Source: Bradyrhizobium sp. Rc3b (lineage in GTDB: Bacteria > Pseudomonadota > Alphaproteobacteria > Rhizobiales > Xanthobacteraceae). Taken from it: a stretch of 64,000 nt of DNA. Of the stretch, positions 23,681 to 34,562 are shown piece by piece. Location: positions 453,807-517,806 of the forward strand of contig NZ_FOUS01000005.1 of NCBI RefSeq assembly GCF_900114915.1, in the 5' to 3' direction. The notes beneath the pieces were generated by a model. It was given only the letters and a program-made list of their open reading frames with translations, did no database searches and had not been told where the DNA came from. A program made the translations under genes and the position numbers. Within the stretch, counting starts at the first letter, position 1. Each line of letters starts with the position of its first letter.

Positions 23681-24433
23681 TCAGCTCTGCCGCCGGCCTC
23701 TTGCCCACACCGCGAAGGCGATCAGCACGGCGCCTGCGAGCAGGAACCAGGTGATGGCGTATTGCAGGTGATCGTCCTTCAGATGCACGTCGAGCGGCCC
23801 CGGGCGCGGGATGCCGTTCTCGGGCACCGGTTGCTCGAGGTCGACATAGAACGGCGCAACCGCGCCCCAGCCGAGCGCGCCTGCGATGGCCGGATGATCG
23901 CGCACGAACCAGAGCCGCTTGTCGCGGTTCTCCGCCGGCGTCAGCCAGCCTGGCGGCTCGGGAAAGCGCAGGTAACCGGTGAGCGCGACCGGCTGCCCGG
24001 TGACGAGCTTCTTCACCGCGCGATCCTCGACGCTGCGGTCCTGCATCGTGTTCTCGACGAAGCCCGCATCGATCACGACCGTCTCGCCGCTGGGCAGCCG
24101 CGCCGGCAGGAACGCCCAGGTGCCGGGGCCGGAGGCGTCCTTGCGCACTGCCGAGCCCGACGAATAGATCATCGCATCCGGCAGGGCTGCGTAGGTCGCG
24201 GTGAAGCTGACGCGGCGGAATTCGTCGCGCGCGGGATCGAGTGCAGCCCATTGCGAAGATGGCGGCAGCACGATGGGCACCTCTGCAAGGCGCTCGGTGA
24301 GCGCCGCGACCAGCGCGTGCTTGGCGGTCCGGCGCTGCAATTGCCAGAGGCCGAGCGCGATGAAGACGGCCGTGAGGAACAGCGTGAACAGCGCGAAGCC
24401 GGCCACGCGAGGCTTGCGCGCAGGCTGATTCAT
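23681..24433 (-). CDS. SURF1 family cytochrome oxidase assembly protein
   Basis: 250 residues. Two membrane helices frame a periplasmic domain: FALFTLFLTAVFIALGLWQL (about 12-31) followed by the signature QRRTAKHALV, and a C-terminal helix (TWFLLAGAVLIAFAVWARG). The conserved GWLTPAEN...WFVRD and PFYVDL segments are present. SURF1 delivers heme a to subunit I of aa3 oxidases. Its ATG overlaps the DUF983 stop (ATGA), so the two genes are translationally coupled, at the end of the oxidase cluster. Confidence 0.94.
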   Translation of the reverse strand: MNQPARKPRVAGFALFTLFLTAVFIALGLWQLQRRTAKHALVAALTERLAEVPIVLPPSSQWAALDPARDEFRRVSFTATYAALPDAMIYSSGSAVRKDASGPGTWAFLPARLPSGETVVIDAGFVENTMQDRSVEDRAVKKLVTGQPVALTGYLRFPEPPGWLTPAENRDKRLWFVRDHPAIAGALGWGAVAPFYVDLEQPVPENGIPRPGPLDVHLKDDHLQYAITWFLLAGAVLIAFAVWARGRRQS

Positions 24434-24831
24434 TTCGCGCGGTCGACCAACCGGCCCGGCGCCGCCTTGTGGTGGAATTGCAGCGCGATCAGCAGCGACT
24501 TCATCGCACGCAGCGGCAACAATGTGGTGGCCAGGATCAGCGGCAACCACAGCGCCGCATGCAGCCAGTATGGCGGCTGGTATTTGACCTCGACGATGAG
24601 CGCAGCCGCCACCACGATCCCGCCGGCCAGCATGATGATGAAGATCGCCGGCCCGTCGCCGGTATCGATGAAGGCATAGTCGAGACCGCAGCGGTCGCAG
24701 GCAGGCGCGAGCGTCAGGAAGCCCGCATAAAGCTTGCCCTGGCCGCAGCGCGGGCATCGGCAGGCAAGCCCGCGCAGCGCGCTTTGCAGGACGGTGGTTT
24801 CAGGCACGGACGGGCCGGTGCTGTCATTCAT
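24430..24831 (-). CDS. DUF983 zinc-ribbon membrane protein
   Basis: 133 residues from ATG 24831. An N-terminal zinc-ribbon is formed by CRCPRCGQGKL and CDRCGLDY, followed by two membrane helices (IFIIMLAGGIVVAAALIVEV, LHAALWLPLILATTLLPLRA). This is the DUF983 layout; family members regularly sit between coxC and SURF1 in alphaproteobacteria. The role is unknown but is linked to oxidase assembly by context. Confidence 0.9.
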   Translation of the reverse strand: MNDSTGPSVPETTVLQSALRGLACRCPRCGQGKLYAGFLTLAPACDRCGLDYAFIDTGDGPAIFIIMLAGGIVVAAALIVEVKYQPPYWLHAALWLPLILATTLLPLRAMKSLLIALQFHHKAAPGRLVDRAK

Positions 24832-24853
24832 GATCGCGGACTCTATCACAGTT

Positions 24854-24908
24854 CCGCCGGAGCTTCCGGCGGCCTGAAAGCGAAAGGGCGGCCTTGCGGG
24901 CCGCCCTT
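24854..24908 (-). terminator. Hairpins between coxC and the DUF983 gene
   Basis: Two stems fill the 99-base gap: CCGCCGG / CCGGCGG (24854-24872), and AAGGGCGGCC / GGCCGCCCTT (24884-24908) followed on the minus strand by TTCGCTTT. The second is a plausible partial terminator that would lower DUF983-SURF1 expression relative to the oxidase subunits. Confidence 0.65.
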
Positions 24909-24930
24909 GTTGATGATCTGCCGCGCGGGC

Positions 24931-25827
24931 TCAGTGCGCGCCGTGGGCCATGGTTTCGGCGCCGTGTCCCCAGACGTAGATGCAGAGGAACAGGAACAGC
25001 CAGACCACGTCGACGAAGTGCCAGTACCAGGCGGCGAACTCGAACCCGAGGTGCTGCGTCGGCGTGAAGTGGCCGGCATAGGCGCGGAACAGGCACACCA
25101 GCAGGAAGATGGTGCCGACCAGCACGTGGAAGCCGTGGAAGCCGGTCGCCATGAAGAAGGTCGCGCCATAGACGTTGCCGCCGAACGAGAACGCCGCATG
25201 GCTGTACTCATAGGCCTGCACGCAGGTGAAGAGCGCGCCGAGCACGACGGTGAGGATCAGGCCGTATTTCAGGCCCTGGCGGTCGTTCTCGAGCAGCGCA
25301 TGGTGCGCCCAGGTCACGGTGGTGCCCGACGTCAGCAGGATCAGCGTGTTGAGGAGCGGCAGGTGCCAGGGATCGAAGGTCTCGATGCCCTTCGGCGGCC
25401 AAGTGCCGGGGACGGCGCAGGCGCCGGCCTGGGTGCCGAGGCCGCAGCCGAACACGGCATCGCGGGTGGCGTGGACGGCGTCGGCCGGAAACAGCGCGGC
25501 GTTGAAATAGGCCCAGAACCAGGCCACGAAGAACATCACCTCGGAGGCGATGAACAGGATCATGCCGTAGCGGTGATGCAGCTGCACGACGCGGGTGTGG
25601 TCGCCCTTGTACTGGGCTTCCTTGATCACGTCGCCCCACCAGCTCGCCATGGTGTAGAGCACGCCCACGGTGCCGACGCCGAACACGATCGGCGCGGCCG
25701 AGAACATGTGATGCATCCAGGCGATCGCGCCGACCGCCATGATGAAGGCCGAGAGCGAACCGACGGCCGGCCAGGGCGAGGGATCGACCAGGTGATAGTC
25801 GTGATGCTTGGTGTGCGCCGTAGCCAT
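24931..25827 (-). CDS. coxC: Cytochrome c oxidase subunit III
   Basis: 298 residues from ATG 25827 (GAGAGAG upstream). [17 protein letters not shown] is the classical N-terminus, [20 protein letters not shown] the conserved loop, and the seven-helix core ends with [17 protein letters not shown]. It belongs to the aa3 oxidase in the cytoplasmic membrane and supports proton uptake and turnover stability. It lies 78 bases after coxG in the minus-strand cluster. The ctaE name is also used. Confidence 0.96.
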   Translation of the reverse strand: MATAHTKHHDYHLVDPSPWPAVGSLSAFIMAVGAIAWMHHMFSAAPIVFGVGTVGVLYTMASWWGDVIKEAQYKGDHTRVVQLHHRYGMILFIASEVMFFVAWFWAYFNAALFPADAVHATRDAVFGCGLGTQAGACAVPGTWPPKGIETFDPWHLPLLNTLILLTSGTTVTWAHHALLENDRQGLKYGLILTVVLGALFTCVQAYEYSHAAFSFGGNVYGATFFMATGFHGFHVLVGTIFLLVCLFRAYAGHFTPTQHLGFEFAAWYWHFVDVVWLFLFLCIYVWGHGAETMAHGAH

Positions 25828-25905
25828 TTCGGTCTCTCTCCTCAATCCCGTGCCTGTCAGGCACTTATCCCCTTGTTTCCAACCGCCTGAGCGCGAGCCC
25901 GGCGA

Positions 25906-26559
25906 TCAAAGATTTCCCTTGCGCTTGTCGCCTTCGCCCGATGCCAGCGGCTTCACCACGGGATCCTTCACCGGATAGAAGGTGTAGGACAGCGTGATCG
26001 TGTTCAGCCCGTCGTTCTCGTGATCGTCAGCGATCGAGGGATCGACGTAGAAGACAACAGGCATCTCGCGCTTCTCGCCGGGCGCCATGGTCTGCTCGGT
26101 GAAGCAGAAGCAGTTGATCTTCTGGAAATAGGAGCCGACAGTCAGCGGCGCGACATTGTAGGCGGCCTGCGCGGCGGTGGTGCGCGCGGCCTGGTTGGTC
26201 ACGGTGTAGAAGACGGTCACGACCTGGCCGATATTGACCTCGATCTCGCTCTGCTCCGGCTCGAACTTCCAGGGCAGGCCCGGCGCGACGTTGGAATCGA
26301 AGCGCACCGAGATTTTCCGCGCGATCGGGCCGGTGGCCGGCGCGGAGGTCGCGACCTGGGTCGTGCCGTTGAAGCCGGTGGCGCGGCAGAACCAGTTGTA
26401 GAACGGCACCGCCGCGTAGGAGGCACCGACCATCAACGCGACCACGCCGCCGCAGATAGAAGCAACCACCACATCGCGGCCCAGCCCGCGGCCCTTGGTC
26501 GGCTCACGCTTGGCCGGCTTGGCGCTGACATCCTGCGATATGGTGGGATCGTGATCCAT
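25906..26559 (-). CDS. coxG: Cytochrome c oxidase assembly protein Cox11/CtaG
   Basis: 217 residues. One N-terminal membrane helix ([20 protein letters not shown]) is followed by [20 protein letters not shown] and the copper-binding CFCF motif in [14 protein letters not shown]; the periplasmic beta-domain ends YTFYPVKDP. Cox11 inserts the CuB copper into subunit I. ATG follows AGGAAAC, 5 bases after the coxF stop. The name follows the B. japonicum coxBAEFGC nomenclature; ctaG is the general symbol. Confidence 0.95.
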   Translation of the reverse strand: MDHDPTISQDVSAKPAKREPTKGRGLGRDVVVASICGGVVALMVGASYAAVPFYNWFCRATGFNGTTQVATSAPATGPIARKISVRFDSNVAPGLPWKFEPEQSEIEVNIGQVVTVFYTVTNQAARTTAAQAAYNVAPLTVGSYFQKINCFCFTEQTMAPGEKREMPVVFYVDPSIADDHENDGLNTITLSYTFYPVKDPVVKPLASGEGDKRKGNL

Positions 26560-26564
26560 GTTTC

Positions 26565-26741
26565 CTACATCGGCCGCACGAGGACTGCCGGCCCCTTGAC
26601 CATGGTGACGGCGAAGAACAGCACCACGAGCACGCCGAGCGCGAGCGCGATCGCAATCGAACGCTGACGACGGCTCTTCTTCTGCGCCTCGGTGAGGACG
26701 ATTCCATCTGGCTCGGGTTTGTCGACCATCCCTGCGATCAT
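26565..26741 (-). CDS. coxF: CoxF-like small membrane protein
   Basis: 58 residues: [20 protein letters not shown], then KKSRRQRS and one membrane helix [20 protein letters not shown], ending GPAVLVRPM. The start at 26741 is chosen because its ATG overlaps the coxE stop by 4 bases (ATGA) and AGGGGG lies 5-9 bases upstream; ATG 26729 is possible. Small single-helix proteins at this position between heme O synthase and Cox11 are known as CoxF in Bradyrhizobium; the function is probably in assembly. Confidence 0.82.
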   Translation of the reverse strand: MIAGMVDKPEPDGIVLTEAQKKSRRQRSIAIALALGVLVVLFFAVTMVKGPAVLVRPM

Positions 26742-27682
26742 GCGCCCCCTACCAGCGGAGCAACTGCCCGGAACACGACCTCGGCCAGCAGGGTCGCGAA
26801 CAGCACGAACAGATAGAGGATCGAGAAGGCGAACAGCTTGCGGGTCGCGCGCAGCGACGCAGCTCGCTCGCGGCGCAGATAGACGTTGATCGCGAGCACC
26901 AGCATGCCGGCGCCAAGGATCAGCGAGACGATGCCGTAGATCGCGTCGAAATAGCCGAGCGCCCAGGGCGCGGCGGCGACCGCGATCAGCACGATGGTGT
27001 AGAGCAGGATCTGGAGCCGCGTCGCGTCGGGACCGGCGACATTGGGCAGCATCGGAATGCCGGCGCGCGCGTAATCGTCGGAGCGGAACAGCGCCAGCGC
27101 CCAGAAGTGCGGCGGGGTCCAGAAAAAGATGATGGCGAACAGCAGCAGCGGCTCGACGTCAACCGTGCCGGTCACCGCAGCCCAGGCCACCACCGGCGGC
27201 AGCGCACCGGCGGCGCCGCCGATCACGATGTTCTGCGCGGTCCAGCGCTTCAGCCACATCGTGTAGATCACGACGTAGAAGAAGATGGTGAAGGCGAGCA
27301 GCGCGCCGGCGATCCAGTTGACGAGGATGCCGAGCGTCATCACCGAGAAGAAGGACAGTGTCAGGCCGAACGCCATGGCTTCAGGGCGGGTGATGCGGCC
27401 GCGCGGAATCGGCCGGTTCGCCGTGCGCGACATCTTGGAGTCGATATCGCCTTCCAGCGCCATGTTGAGCGCGCCGGAGGCACCGGCACCGACGGCGATG
27501 CAGAGCAGCGAGGTGATGGCCAGCACCCAGTGGAAATGCCCGGGCGCCATCGCCATCCCGACCAGCGCGGTGAAGATCACCAGCGACATCACCCGCGGCT
27601 TCAAGAGCGCGATGTAGTCGCCCACCTCCGCCTCGGAGATGCGGGGATTGATGTCGATGGCGTTGTGGTCGAGGACGGACAC
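26738..27682 (-). CDS. coxE: Protoheme IX farnesyltransferase (heme O synthase)
   Basis: 314 residues, GTG start at 27682. A UbiA-type prenyltransferase with about nine membrane helices. The first acidic motif lies in [20 protein letters not shown], followed by PRGRI, and a second conserved loop is [20 protein letters not shown], then ALPPVVAW. It makes heme O from protoheme, the precursor of heme A for the aa3 oxidase. The ctaB symbol is equivalent. No good Shine-Dalgarno precedes the GTG, which may keep expression low compared with coxA. Confidence 0.95.
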   Translation of the reverse strand: MSVLDHNAIDINPRISEAEVGDYIALLKPRVMSLVIFTALVGMAMAPGHFHWVLAITSLLCIAVGAGASGALNMALEGDIDSKMSRTANRPIPRGRITRPEAMAFGLTLSFFSVMTLGILVNWIAGALLAFTIFFYVVIYTMWLKRWTAQNIVIGGAAGALPPVVAWAAVTGTVDVEPLLLFAIIFFWTPPHFWALALFRSDDYARAGIPMLPNVAGPDATRLQILLYTIVLIAVAAAPWALGYFDAIYGIVSLILGAGMLVLAINVYLRRERAASLRATRKLFAFSILYLFVLFATLLAEVVFRAVAPLVGGA

Positions 27683-27708
27683 TTAATTCAACTCGCTTGG
27701 TTATAGAG

Positions 27709-27735
27709 CCGCGGCGCCCGTCACGGGCGCCGCGG
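27709..27735 (-). other. Strong hairpin between coxA and coxE
   Basis: A perfect 12-bp stem CCGCGGCGCCCG / CGGGCGCCGCGG with a 3-base loop, lying 8 bases after the coxA stop. No U tract follows in the minus-strand direction, so it is more likely an mRNA-stabilising or processing element than a terminator. Confidence 0.65.
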
Positions 27736-27743
27736 GAGATCGA

Positions 27744-29411
<1,668 letters not shown>

Positions 29412-29442
29412 TTATGTCGCTTTCAGTCCCTTAGAGCCGTCA

Positions 29443-29463
29443 CCCGACGCTTACTGCGTCGGG
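29443..29463 (-). other. Hairpin across the coxB stop codon
   Basis: Stem CCCGACGC / GCGTCGGG with loop TTACT, whose loop includes the TAA stop of coxB on the minus strand. It might modulate ribosome release or mRNA stability between coxB and coxA. Confidence 0.45.
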
Positions 29464-30290
29464 CCGGCCGCGGAGGCGTAGGTGCTGGTGCCGCCGCTCG
29501 CAAACTTCTTCTTTGCCGTCTCGACCCAGGAGGCGAACTCCTGGTCATTCACGACGCGAATCGCGATCGGCATGAAGGCGTGGTCCTTGCCGCAGAGCTC
29601 CGAGCACTGGCCGTAGAACATGCCGGTCTTGGTCGCCTTGAACCAGGTTTCGTTCAGCCGGCCCGGAATGGCATCGATCTTGACGCCGAAAGCCGGCAGC
29701 GCGAAGGCGTGGATGACGTCGGCGCCGGTGACCTGGACACGAATCACCTTGTTGACGGGCACCACCATCTCGTTGTCGACGCCGAGCAGGCGGGGCTGCT
29801 TGTCCTGCGCCATCAGCGAGTCGAACTCGAACTTGCCGTTGTCCGGGTAGGCATAGGACCAGTACCACTGCTTGCCGGTCGCCTTGATGGTGATATCCGC
29901 CTTCGGCACGTCGAGCTCGAGGAACAGAAGCCGGAACGACGGCACCGAGATGCCGACCAGGATCAGCACCGGAACCAGCGTCCATGCCACCTCGATCAGC
30001 GTGTTGTGGGTGGTCCGCGACGGCACCGGATTGGCCCGCGCGTTGAACTTGACGACCACGACCACGAGCAGCGCCAGGACGAACAGCGTGATCAGCGTGA
30101 TCAGCACGAACAGGAAGTTGTGGAACCAGACGATGTTGTCCATCACCGGGGAGCCGGACTCCTGAAGCGTCCATTCCCAGGGCTTCGGCTGCCCGAGCTC
30201 GGCAAATGCCGCACCGCCCGTCGCCAGCGTCAGACCCGCCACGGCCAATCCCAGCAAGTGCCGGCCCACCGGGCCCATCGACATCCTCAT
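29451..30290 (-). CDS. coxB: Cytochrome c oxidase subunit II
   Basis: 279 residues. A signal peptide (HLLGLAVAGLTLATGGAAFA) precedes two membrane helices and a periplasmic cupredoxin domain. The CuA site is in GQCSELCGKDHAFMPI, with the upstream His in GADVIHAFALPAFGVKIDA; the aromatic electron-entry patch is GKQWYWSYAYPD. It accepts electrons from cytochrome c and is the first gene of the minus-strand oxidase cluster. ATG 30290 is preceded by GGAG. The ctaC symbol is equivalent. Confidence 0.96.
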   Translation of the reverse strand: MRMSMGPVGRHLLGLAVAGLTLATGGAAFAELGQPKPWEWTLQESGSPVMDNIVWFHNFLFVLITLITLFVLALLVVVVVKFNARANPVPSRTTHNTLIEVAWTLVPVLILVGISVPSFRLLFLELDVPKADITIKATGKQWYWSYAYPDNGKFEFDSLMAQDKQPRLLGVDNEMVVPVNKVIRVQVTGADVIHAFALPAFGVKIDAIPGRLNETWFKATKTGMFYGQCSELCGKDHAFMPIAIRVVNDQEFASWVETAKKKFASGGTSTYASAAGPTQ

Positions 30291-30752
30291 GCCGTTCGCG
30301 CTCCCCTTACGAAATCACCCCAAGTGCGCTCCCCCTGTTTGCGGGAAACGCTTATTCGATCCGCCCGCCTGACAAACCGCCGCGCAAGAATACCTCTAAG
30401 AGGAATTGGGGCCAGATCGCTAGAACGCCGAAATCAAGCCTCTCAAACCATAATTTTTGATCTATCGCAATGCAGTCTTGAGCCCCGTCTGCCAGCGATC
30501 ACCCGCAAGATATTTCCTAGTAAGATCAGACAAAAATACCGTTTGCCGGGATGCTGCCGCTTGACAGCGGAATTGCCCGCGGTAGGCACTGACAGATGGC
30601 CGCGCAGGAACCTGATTCGTGCGGGCGGCGGCGGCGCGAGGCGGCGTGGAATTTGCTTGGGAATCGCCTTCAAGGCGCCGTCATTCCCGTATCAGTCCGC
30701 CAGATTAGTCCGCCAAGCGCGAGCGAGAAAGGCGAGCAGAGGGACCGACCCG
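30291..30752. other. Divergent intergenic region upstream of coxB
   Basis: About 460 bases between coxB and the IalB-family gene. It must hold both promoters, but I see no hexamer pair close enough to consensus to call. A small palindrome CCTCTAAGAGG lies at about 30393-30403. No coding frame is supported. Confidence 0.6.
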
Positions 30753-31313
30753 ATGGGGCTTTCGAAATCGATGGCAGGGCTGGCTATGGCAAGGCTGGCT
30801 AGAAGGCAGATGACCCGCCTCCCGGCGCTGGCCAGCCTGCTGGCCGCGCTCGTCCTTCTGGCACTCCCCGGCCTCGCCCATGCGCAGGGCGCAGTCCGCT
30901 CCGTCCATGGCGACTGGCAGATCCGCTGCGACACCCCACCGGGCGCCCAGACCGAGCAATGCGCCCTGATCCAGAGCGTGGTAGCCGAAGACCGCTCCAA
31001 TGCCGGCCTGACCGTCATCGTCCTGAAGACCGCCGACCAGAAGAGCCGCCTGATGCGCGTGGTCGCGCCGCTCGGTGTCCTGCTGCCCTCCGGTCTCGGC
31101 CTCAAGCTCGACAACCAAGACGTCGGCCGCGCCGGCTTCGTCCGCTGCCTGCCCAATGGCTGCGTCGCCGAGGTCGTCATGGACGACAAGCTGCTCGGCC
31201 AGCTCCGCAGCGCCAAGACCGCGACCTTCATCATCTTCGAGACCCCGGAAGAGGGCATCGGCTTCCCGCTCAGCCTGAACGGGCTCGGCGAGGGCTATGA
31301 CAAGCTGCCTTAG
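30753..31313 (+). CDS. Invasion-associated locus B (IalB) family protein
   Basis: 186 residues from ATG 30753 (AGAGGG upstream). A long signal peptide (ALASLLAALVLLALPGLAHA) is followed by the IalB-type domain: VHGDWQIRCDTPPGAQTEQC, ALIQSVVAED, VLLPSGLGLKLDNQDVGRAG, FVRCLPNGCVAEV. Four cysteines suggest two disulfides in the periplasm. In Bartonella the family was tied to erythrocyte invasion, but it is widespread in soil alphaproteobacteria, where the role is unknown. It converges with the zinc-ribbon gene, 2 bases apart. Confidence 0.88.
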   Translation: MGLSKSMAGLAMARLARRQMTRLPALASLLAALVLLALPGLAHAQGAVRSVHGDWQIRCDTPPGAQTEQCALIQSVVAEDRSNAGLTVIVLKTADQKSRLMRVVAPLGVLLPSGLGLKLDNQDVGRAGFVRCLPNGCVAEVVMDDKLLGQLRSAKTATFIIFETPEEGIGFPLSLNGLGEGYDKLP

Positions 31314-31315
31314 GG

Positions 31316-31603
31316 CTACGCCCTGTCCACGCGATAAAGCTCCGTGTCGCACCAGCCGCAGCGATAGATGCGGCCTCTGCCGGCCACTGGCCCGACCAGC
31401 GCCTTTCGCCGACATGTCGCACAGAGGATGCCGTCAACGGTGTCACAGGCCGGGTGAGCCGCGACATAGGCCTCGCGCGTGGGATAGGATGTCCAGCGGC
31501 GTCGGTAGACGAACTGATTGAAGATCAGGACCAAAGCCAGCGCGGCGAAGCCGATGACCAGGCCGTGATACTGATCCCAGAACACTGTCAGGGAATTCCA
31601 CAT
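31316..31603 (-). CDS. Small membrane protein with C-terminal zinc-ribbon
   Basis: 95 residues. One N-terminal membrane helix (GLVIGFAALALVLIFNQFVY), a basic stretch RRRWTSYPTREAYVAAHPAC, and a cytoplasmic tail with CATCRRKALVG and YRCGWCDTELYR, two CxxC pairs that could hold zinc. I do not recognise a named family. ATG 31603 is the only sensible start. Ends 2 bases from the IalB-family stop. Confidence 0.75.
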   Translation of the reverse strand: MWNSLTVFWDQYHGLVIGFAALALVLIFNQFVYRRRWTSYPTREAYVAAHPACDTVDGILCATCRRKALVGPVAGRGRIYRCGWCDTELYRVDRA

Positions 31604-31772
31604 GCTCTGGCTGCGGCTCCGACTCCGGGTTCGCCGTTGATAGCCCGAAAAGCCTGAAAGCCGGCTTAAGCCCGAGCCGCACCTATCGTTTTCGTAATGT
31701 CACGGTCCGGCCCTCGCGGAACTGGCGGGAAACCATTATCTTGCCCTACATCTTCCGATAATGGACGGACGC

Positions 31773-33200
31773 ATGACAAATCCTGCCACGACCTCCCTGC
31801 TCGACCGTGCCAATCTCGACCGCGACCAGGTTCGCCACGAGGTCGCGCGCGGGCTTTCCGGTGCCGACGATGGTGAGCTGTTCCTGGAGTACAGCCAGAC
31901 CGAAGCGCTGATGTTCGACAATGGGCGGCTGAAGCAGGCGACCTACGACACCTCGCAAGGGTTTGGCTTACGCGCGGTCAAGGATGATGCGGTCGGCTAT
32001 GCGCATTCCTCCGACGTCTCGCTGCCGGCGCTGATCCGCGCCGCAGACGCGGTCGCGGCCGTGCGCGGCGGCTATTCCGGCAGCTTCGCCGCGCCGCCGG
32101 CGCACACCAATGTGCGCCTTTACGGCGATGACAACCCGCTCGATGCCCCGGGCTTCGAGACCAAGGTAAAACTGCTCGCCGAGATCGACGCTTATCTGCG
32201 CGACAAGGATCCGCGGGTGCGGCAGGTCAGCGTCAGCCTGGGTGCGACCTGGCAGGTCGTCGAGATCCTGCGGCCCGACGGCGAGAGCTATCGCGACATC
32301 CGCCCGCTCGTGCGCGTAAACATTTCCGTCGTTGCCGGCCAGGGCGACCGCCAGGAGAGCGGCAGCAAGGGTTATGGCGGCCGCGCCGGCTATGCCGAAT
32401 TCATCGAGAGCAAGAACTGGCGCGATGCCGCCGACGGCGCGTTGCGCGAGGCTTTGGTCAATCTGGAATCGATCCCCGCCCCCGCCGGCGAGATGGACGT
32501 CGTGTTAGGGGCCGGCTGGCCCGGCGTAATGCTGCATGAAGCGGTCGGCCACGGCCTCGAAGGCGACTTCAACCGCAAGAAGACGTCGGCATTTGCTGGC
32601 CTGATGGGCCAGCAGGTCGCAGCCAAGGGCGTCACCGTGGTCGATGACGGCACCATGGCCTCGCGCCGCGGCTCGCTGTCGATCGACGACGAGGGCACGC
32701 CGACCAATCGCACCGTGCTGATCGAGGACGGCGTCCTGGTCGGCTACATGCAGGACCGCCAGAACGCGCGGCTGATGAACATGAAGCCGACCGGCAACGG
32801 CCGTCGCCAGGGCTATGCTCACGTGCCGATGCCGCGCATGACCAACACCTACATGCTCGCGGGCGACCGCGATCCGGCCGAGATTCTCGCTTCGGTGAAG
32901 AACGGCGTCTTTGCTGCGAATTTTGGCGGCGGCCAGGTGGACATCACCTCGGGCAAGTACGTGTTCCAGTGCACCGAGGCCTACAAGATCGAGAACGGCA
33001 AGCTGGGCGCGCCGCTGAAGGGCGCAATGCTGATCGGCAACGGGCCGACCGACCTGCATCGCATCCGCATGATCGGCAACGACCTTGCGCTCGATACGGG
33101 CATCGGCACCTGCGGCAAGAATGGACAGGGCGTGCCTGTCGGCGTCGGCCAGCCGTCGCTGCTGATGGAGCGCATCACGGTGGGTGGAACGGGCGCATGA
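31773..33200 (+). CDS. tldD: Metalloprotease TldD
   Basis: 475 residues from ATG 31773; ATG 31761 is an in-frame alternative. The metal site HEAVGH (His255, Glu256, His260, in VMLHEAVGHGLEGD) is intact, and the C-terminal region TDLHRIRMIGNDLALDTGIG, then TCGKNGQGVPVGVGQP, is typical. TldD normally works with TldE/PmbA to degrade peptides and mature modified peptides; no tldE is in the window. Its TGA overlaps the lepB ATG by 4 bases. Confidence 0.95.
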   Translation: MTNPATTSLLDRANLDRDQVRHEVARGLSGADDGELFLEYSQTEALMFDNGRLKQATYDTSQGFGLRAVKDDAVGYAHSSDVSLPALIRAADAVAAVRGGYSGSFAAPPAHTNVRLYGDDNPLDAPGFETKVKLLAEIDAYLRDKDPRVRQVSVSLGATWQVVEILRPDGESYRDIRPLVRVNISVVAGQGDRQESGSKGYGGRAGYAEFIESKNWRDAADGALREALVNLESIPAPAGEMDVVLGAGWPGVMLHEAVGHGLEGDFNRKKTSAFAGLMGQQVAAKGVTVVDDGTMASRRGSLSIDDEGTPTNRTVLIEDGVLVGYMQDRQNARLMNMKPTGNGRRQGYAHVPMPRMTNTYMLAGDRDPAEILASVKNGVFAANFGGGQVDITSGKYVFQCTEAYKIENGKLGAPLKGAMLIGNGPTDLHRIRMIGNDLALDTGIGTCGKNGQGVPVGVGQPSLLMERITVGGTGA

Positions 33201-33976
33201 GCGTGGAAGAAAAGGTCACCGTCACCCCCAAGCGGAAGAGCAGCGGCTGGGGCGGGCAGATCGTTCAGCTCGCCGGCATCGTCGCAGCCGTCTTCATCGC
33301 CAAGGGCGCGCTTGCCGAGCCGTTCTACGTGCCGTCGGGCTCGATGGAGCCGACGCTGCTGATCGGCGATGCACTGCTCGCCTCGAAATTCCCCTACGGC
33401 TACGGCACCTCGTCGCTACCGATCCAGATCAGCCTGCCCGAGAGCGGCCGCGTCTTCGCGGAAACGCCGAAGCAGGGCGACGTCGTCGTGTTCCGCTGGC
33501 CTGGCGATCGCTCGCAGGCCTGGGTCAAGCGCGTCGTCGGTCTGCCCGGCGATCGCATCCAGATGCGGCAGGGCCAGCTCTTCATCAACGACCGCCCTGC
33601 CGAGCTCAAGCCGGACGGCGTTGGCGCGGCCGAGGACGACAATGGCGGCAGCGAGCCCGCCTATCGCTATGTCGAGACGCTGCCGAACGGCGTCTCTCAC
33701 CTGATCTTCAAGATGCGCGACAACGGTCCGCTCGACAACTCGCCGGAAGTGACGGTGCCGGCGGGTCACCTCTTCGTGCTCGGCGACAACCGCGACAATT
33801 CCGCCGACAGCCGCGTGCCGCTGCGGTCCGGCGGCGTCGGACTGTTGCCGATCGACAATCTGATCGGCCGTGCCGATGCAGTGCTCGGCTCCTGGGATCT
33901 CGGCATACGCGGCCAGCCGGTGTACACTTGGCTCTCCGGCTTCCGGCTCGGCCGGTTCTTCACCGCCGTGCATTGA
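33197..33976 (+). CDS. lepB: Signal peptidase I
   Basis: 259 residues. One N-terminal membrane helix (IVQLAGIVAAVFIAKGALA) leads to the catalytic serine in VPSGSMEPTLL (Ser49), the general-base lysine in AWVKRVVGLPGDRI (Lys111), and box E GDNRDNSADSR. It removes signal peptides of Sec and Tat substrates on the periplasmic face. It is translationally coupled to tldD through an ATGA overlap and followed 16 bases later by a nucleotidyltransferase gene. A second, unlinked lepB copy is usual in the genus. Confidence 0.95.
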   Translation: MSVEEKVTVTPKRKSSGWGGQIVQLAGIVAAVFIAKGALAEPFYVPSGSMEPTLLIGDALLASKFPYGYGTSSLPIQISLPESGRVFAETPKQGDVVVFRWPGDRSQAWVKRVVGLPGDRIQMRQGQLFINDRPAELKPDGVGAAEDDNGGSEPAYRYVETLPNGVSHLIFKMRDNGPLDNSPEVTVPAGHLFVLGDNRDNSADSRVPLRSGGVGLLPIDNLIGRADAVLGSWDLGIRGQPVYTWLSGFRLGRFFTAVH

Positions 33977-33992
33977 GCCGCCTCATCGCGCG

Positions 33993-34559
33993 ATGAACCG
34001 TGACGAATTCCTCGCGCTCGCGCTGAGAAATCCCGTCAACGTCACGATCATCGACGAGCTGGCGCGGCTCGATCTGCCGGATGCATGGCTGGTCTCGGGA
34101 TGCCTGATGCAGACTGTATGGAACGTGCTCACCGGCCGCGCCATCGATCACGGAATCGCCGACTACGACGCGTTCTATTTTGATCCTGATACATCGTGGG
34201 AAGCGGAGGATTCGGTCATCCGCAAGCTGCATGCGCGGCTCGGCCATCTCGGCGCCAAGGTCGAGATCCGCAACCAGGCGCGTGTTCATCTGTGGTTTCC
34301 CGACAAGCACGGCCTGCCCTATCCGCCCCTGAGAAGCTCGAGGGAAGGCATCGACCGCTTCCTCACGCAGAACACGCAAGTCGGGGTCAGGCGCACAGAC
34401 GATGGCTACGAGGTCTACGCGCCGCACGGGTTCGACGATGTCGCAGGGCTGATCGCGCGGCCCAATCCGGGTCCGAATTTTTCCGCTGCGAACTACGTAG
34501 TGAAAGCCGCGCGATGGAAAGCGCTGTGGCCGGAGCTCACGGTGATCGTGGCAGAGTGA
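33993..34559 (+). CDS. Nucleotidyltransferase-family protein (DUF925-like)
   Basis: 188 residues from ATG 33993. LPDAWLVSGCLMQTVWNVLT and GIADYDAFYFDPDTSWEAED place the Gly-x(n)-Asp-x-Asp arrangement of the nucleotidyltransferase superfamily; VEIRNQARVHLWFPDKHGLP and the late SREGIDRFL fit the NTP_transf_6/DUF925 group. Biochemical activity is unproven in this group. It is likely the last gene of the tldD-lepB transcript. A family A repeat follows directly. Confidence 0.85.
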   Translation: MNRDEFLALALRNPVNVTIIDELARLDLPDAWLVSGCLMQTVWNVLTGRAIDHGIADYDAFYFDPDTSWEAEDSVIRKLHARLGHLGAKVEIRNQARVHLWFPDKHGLPYPPLRSSREGIDRFLTQNTQVGVRRTDDGYEVYAPHGFDDVAGLIARPNPGPNFSAANYVVKAARWKALWPELTVIVAE

Positions 34560-34562
34560 GAT

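Noticed and set aside
24469..25890. Plus-strand frame antisense to coxC and the DUF983 gene
   Set aside because: No ribosome-binding site or domain; the opposite strand has canonical oxidase motifs.
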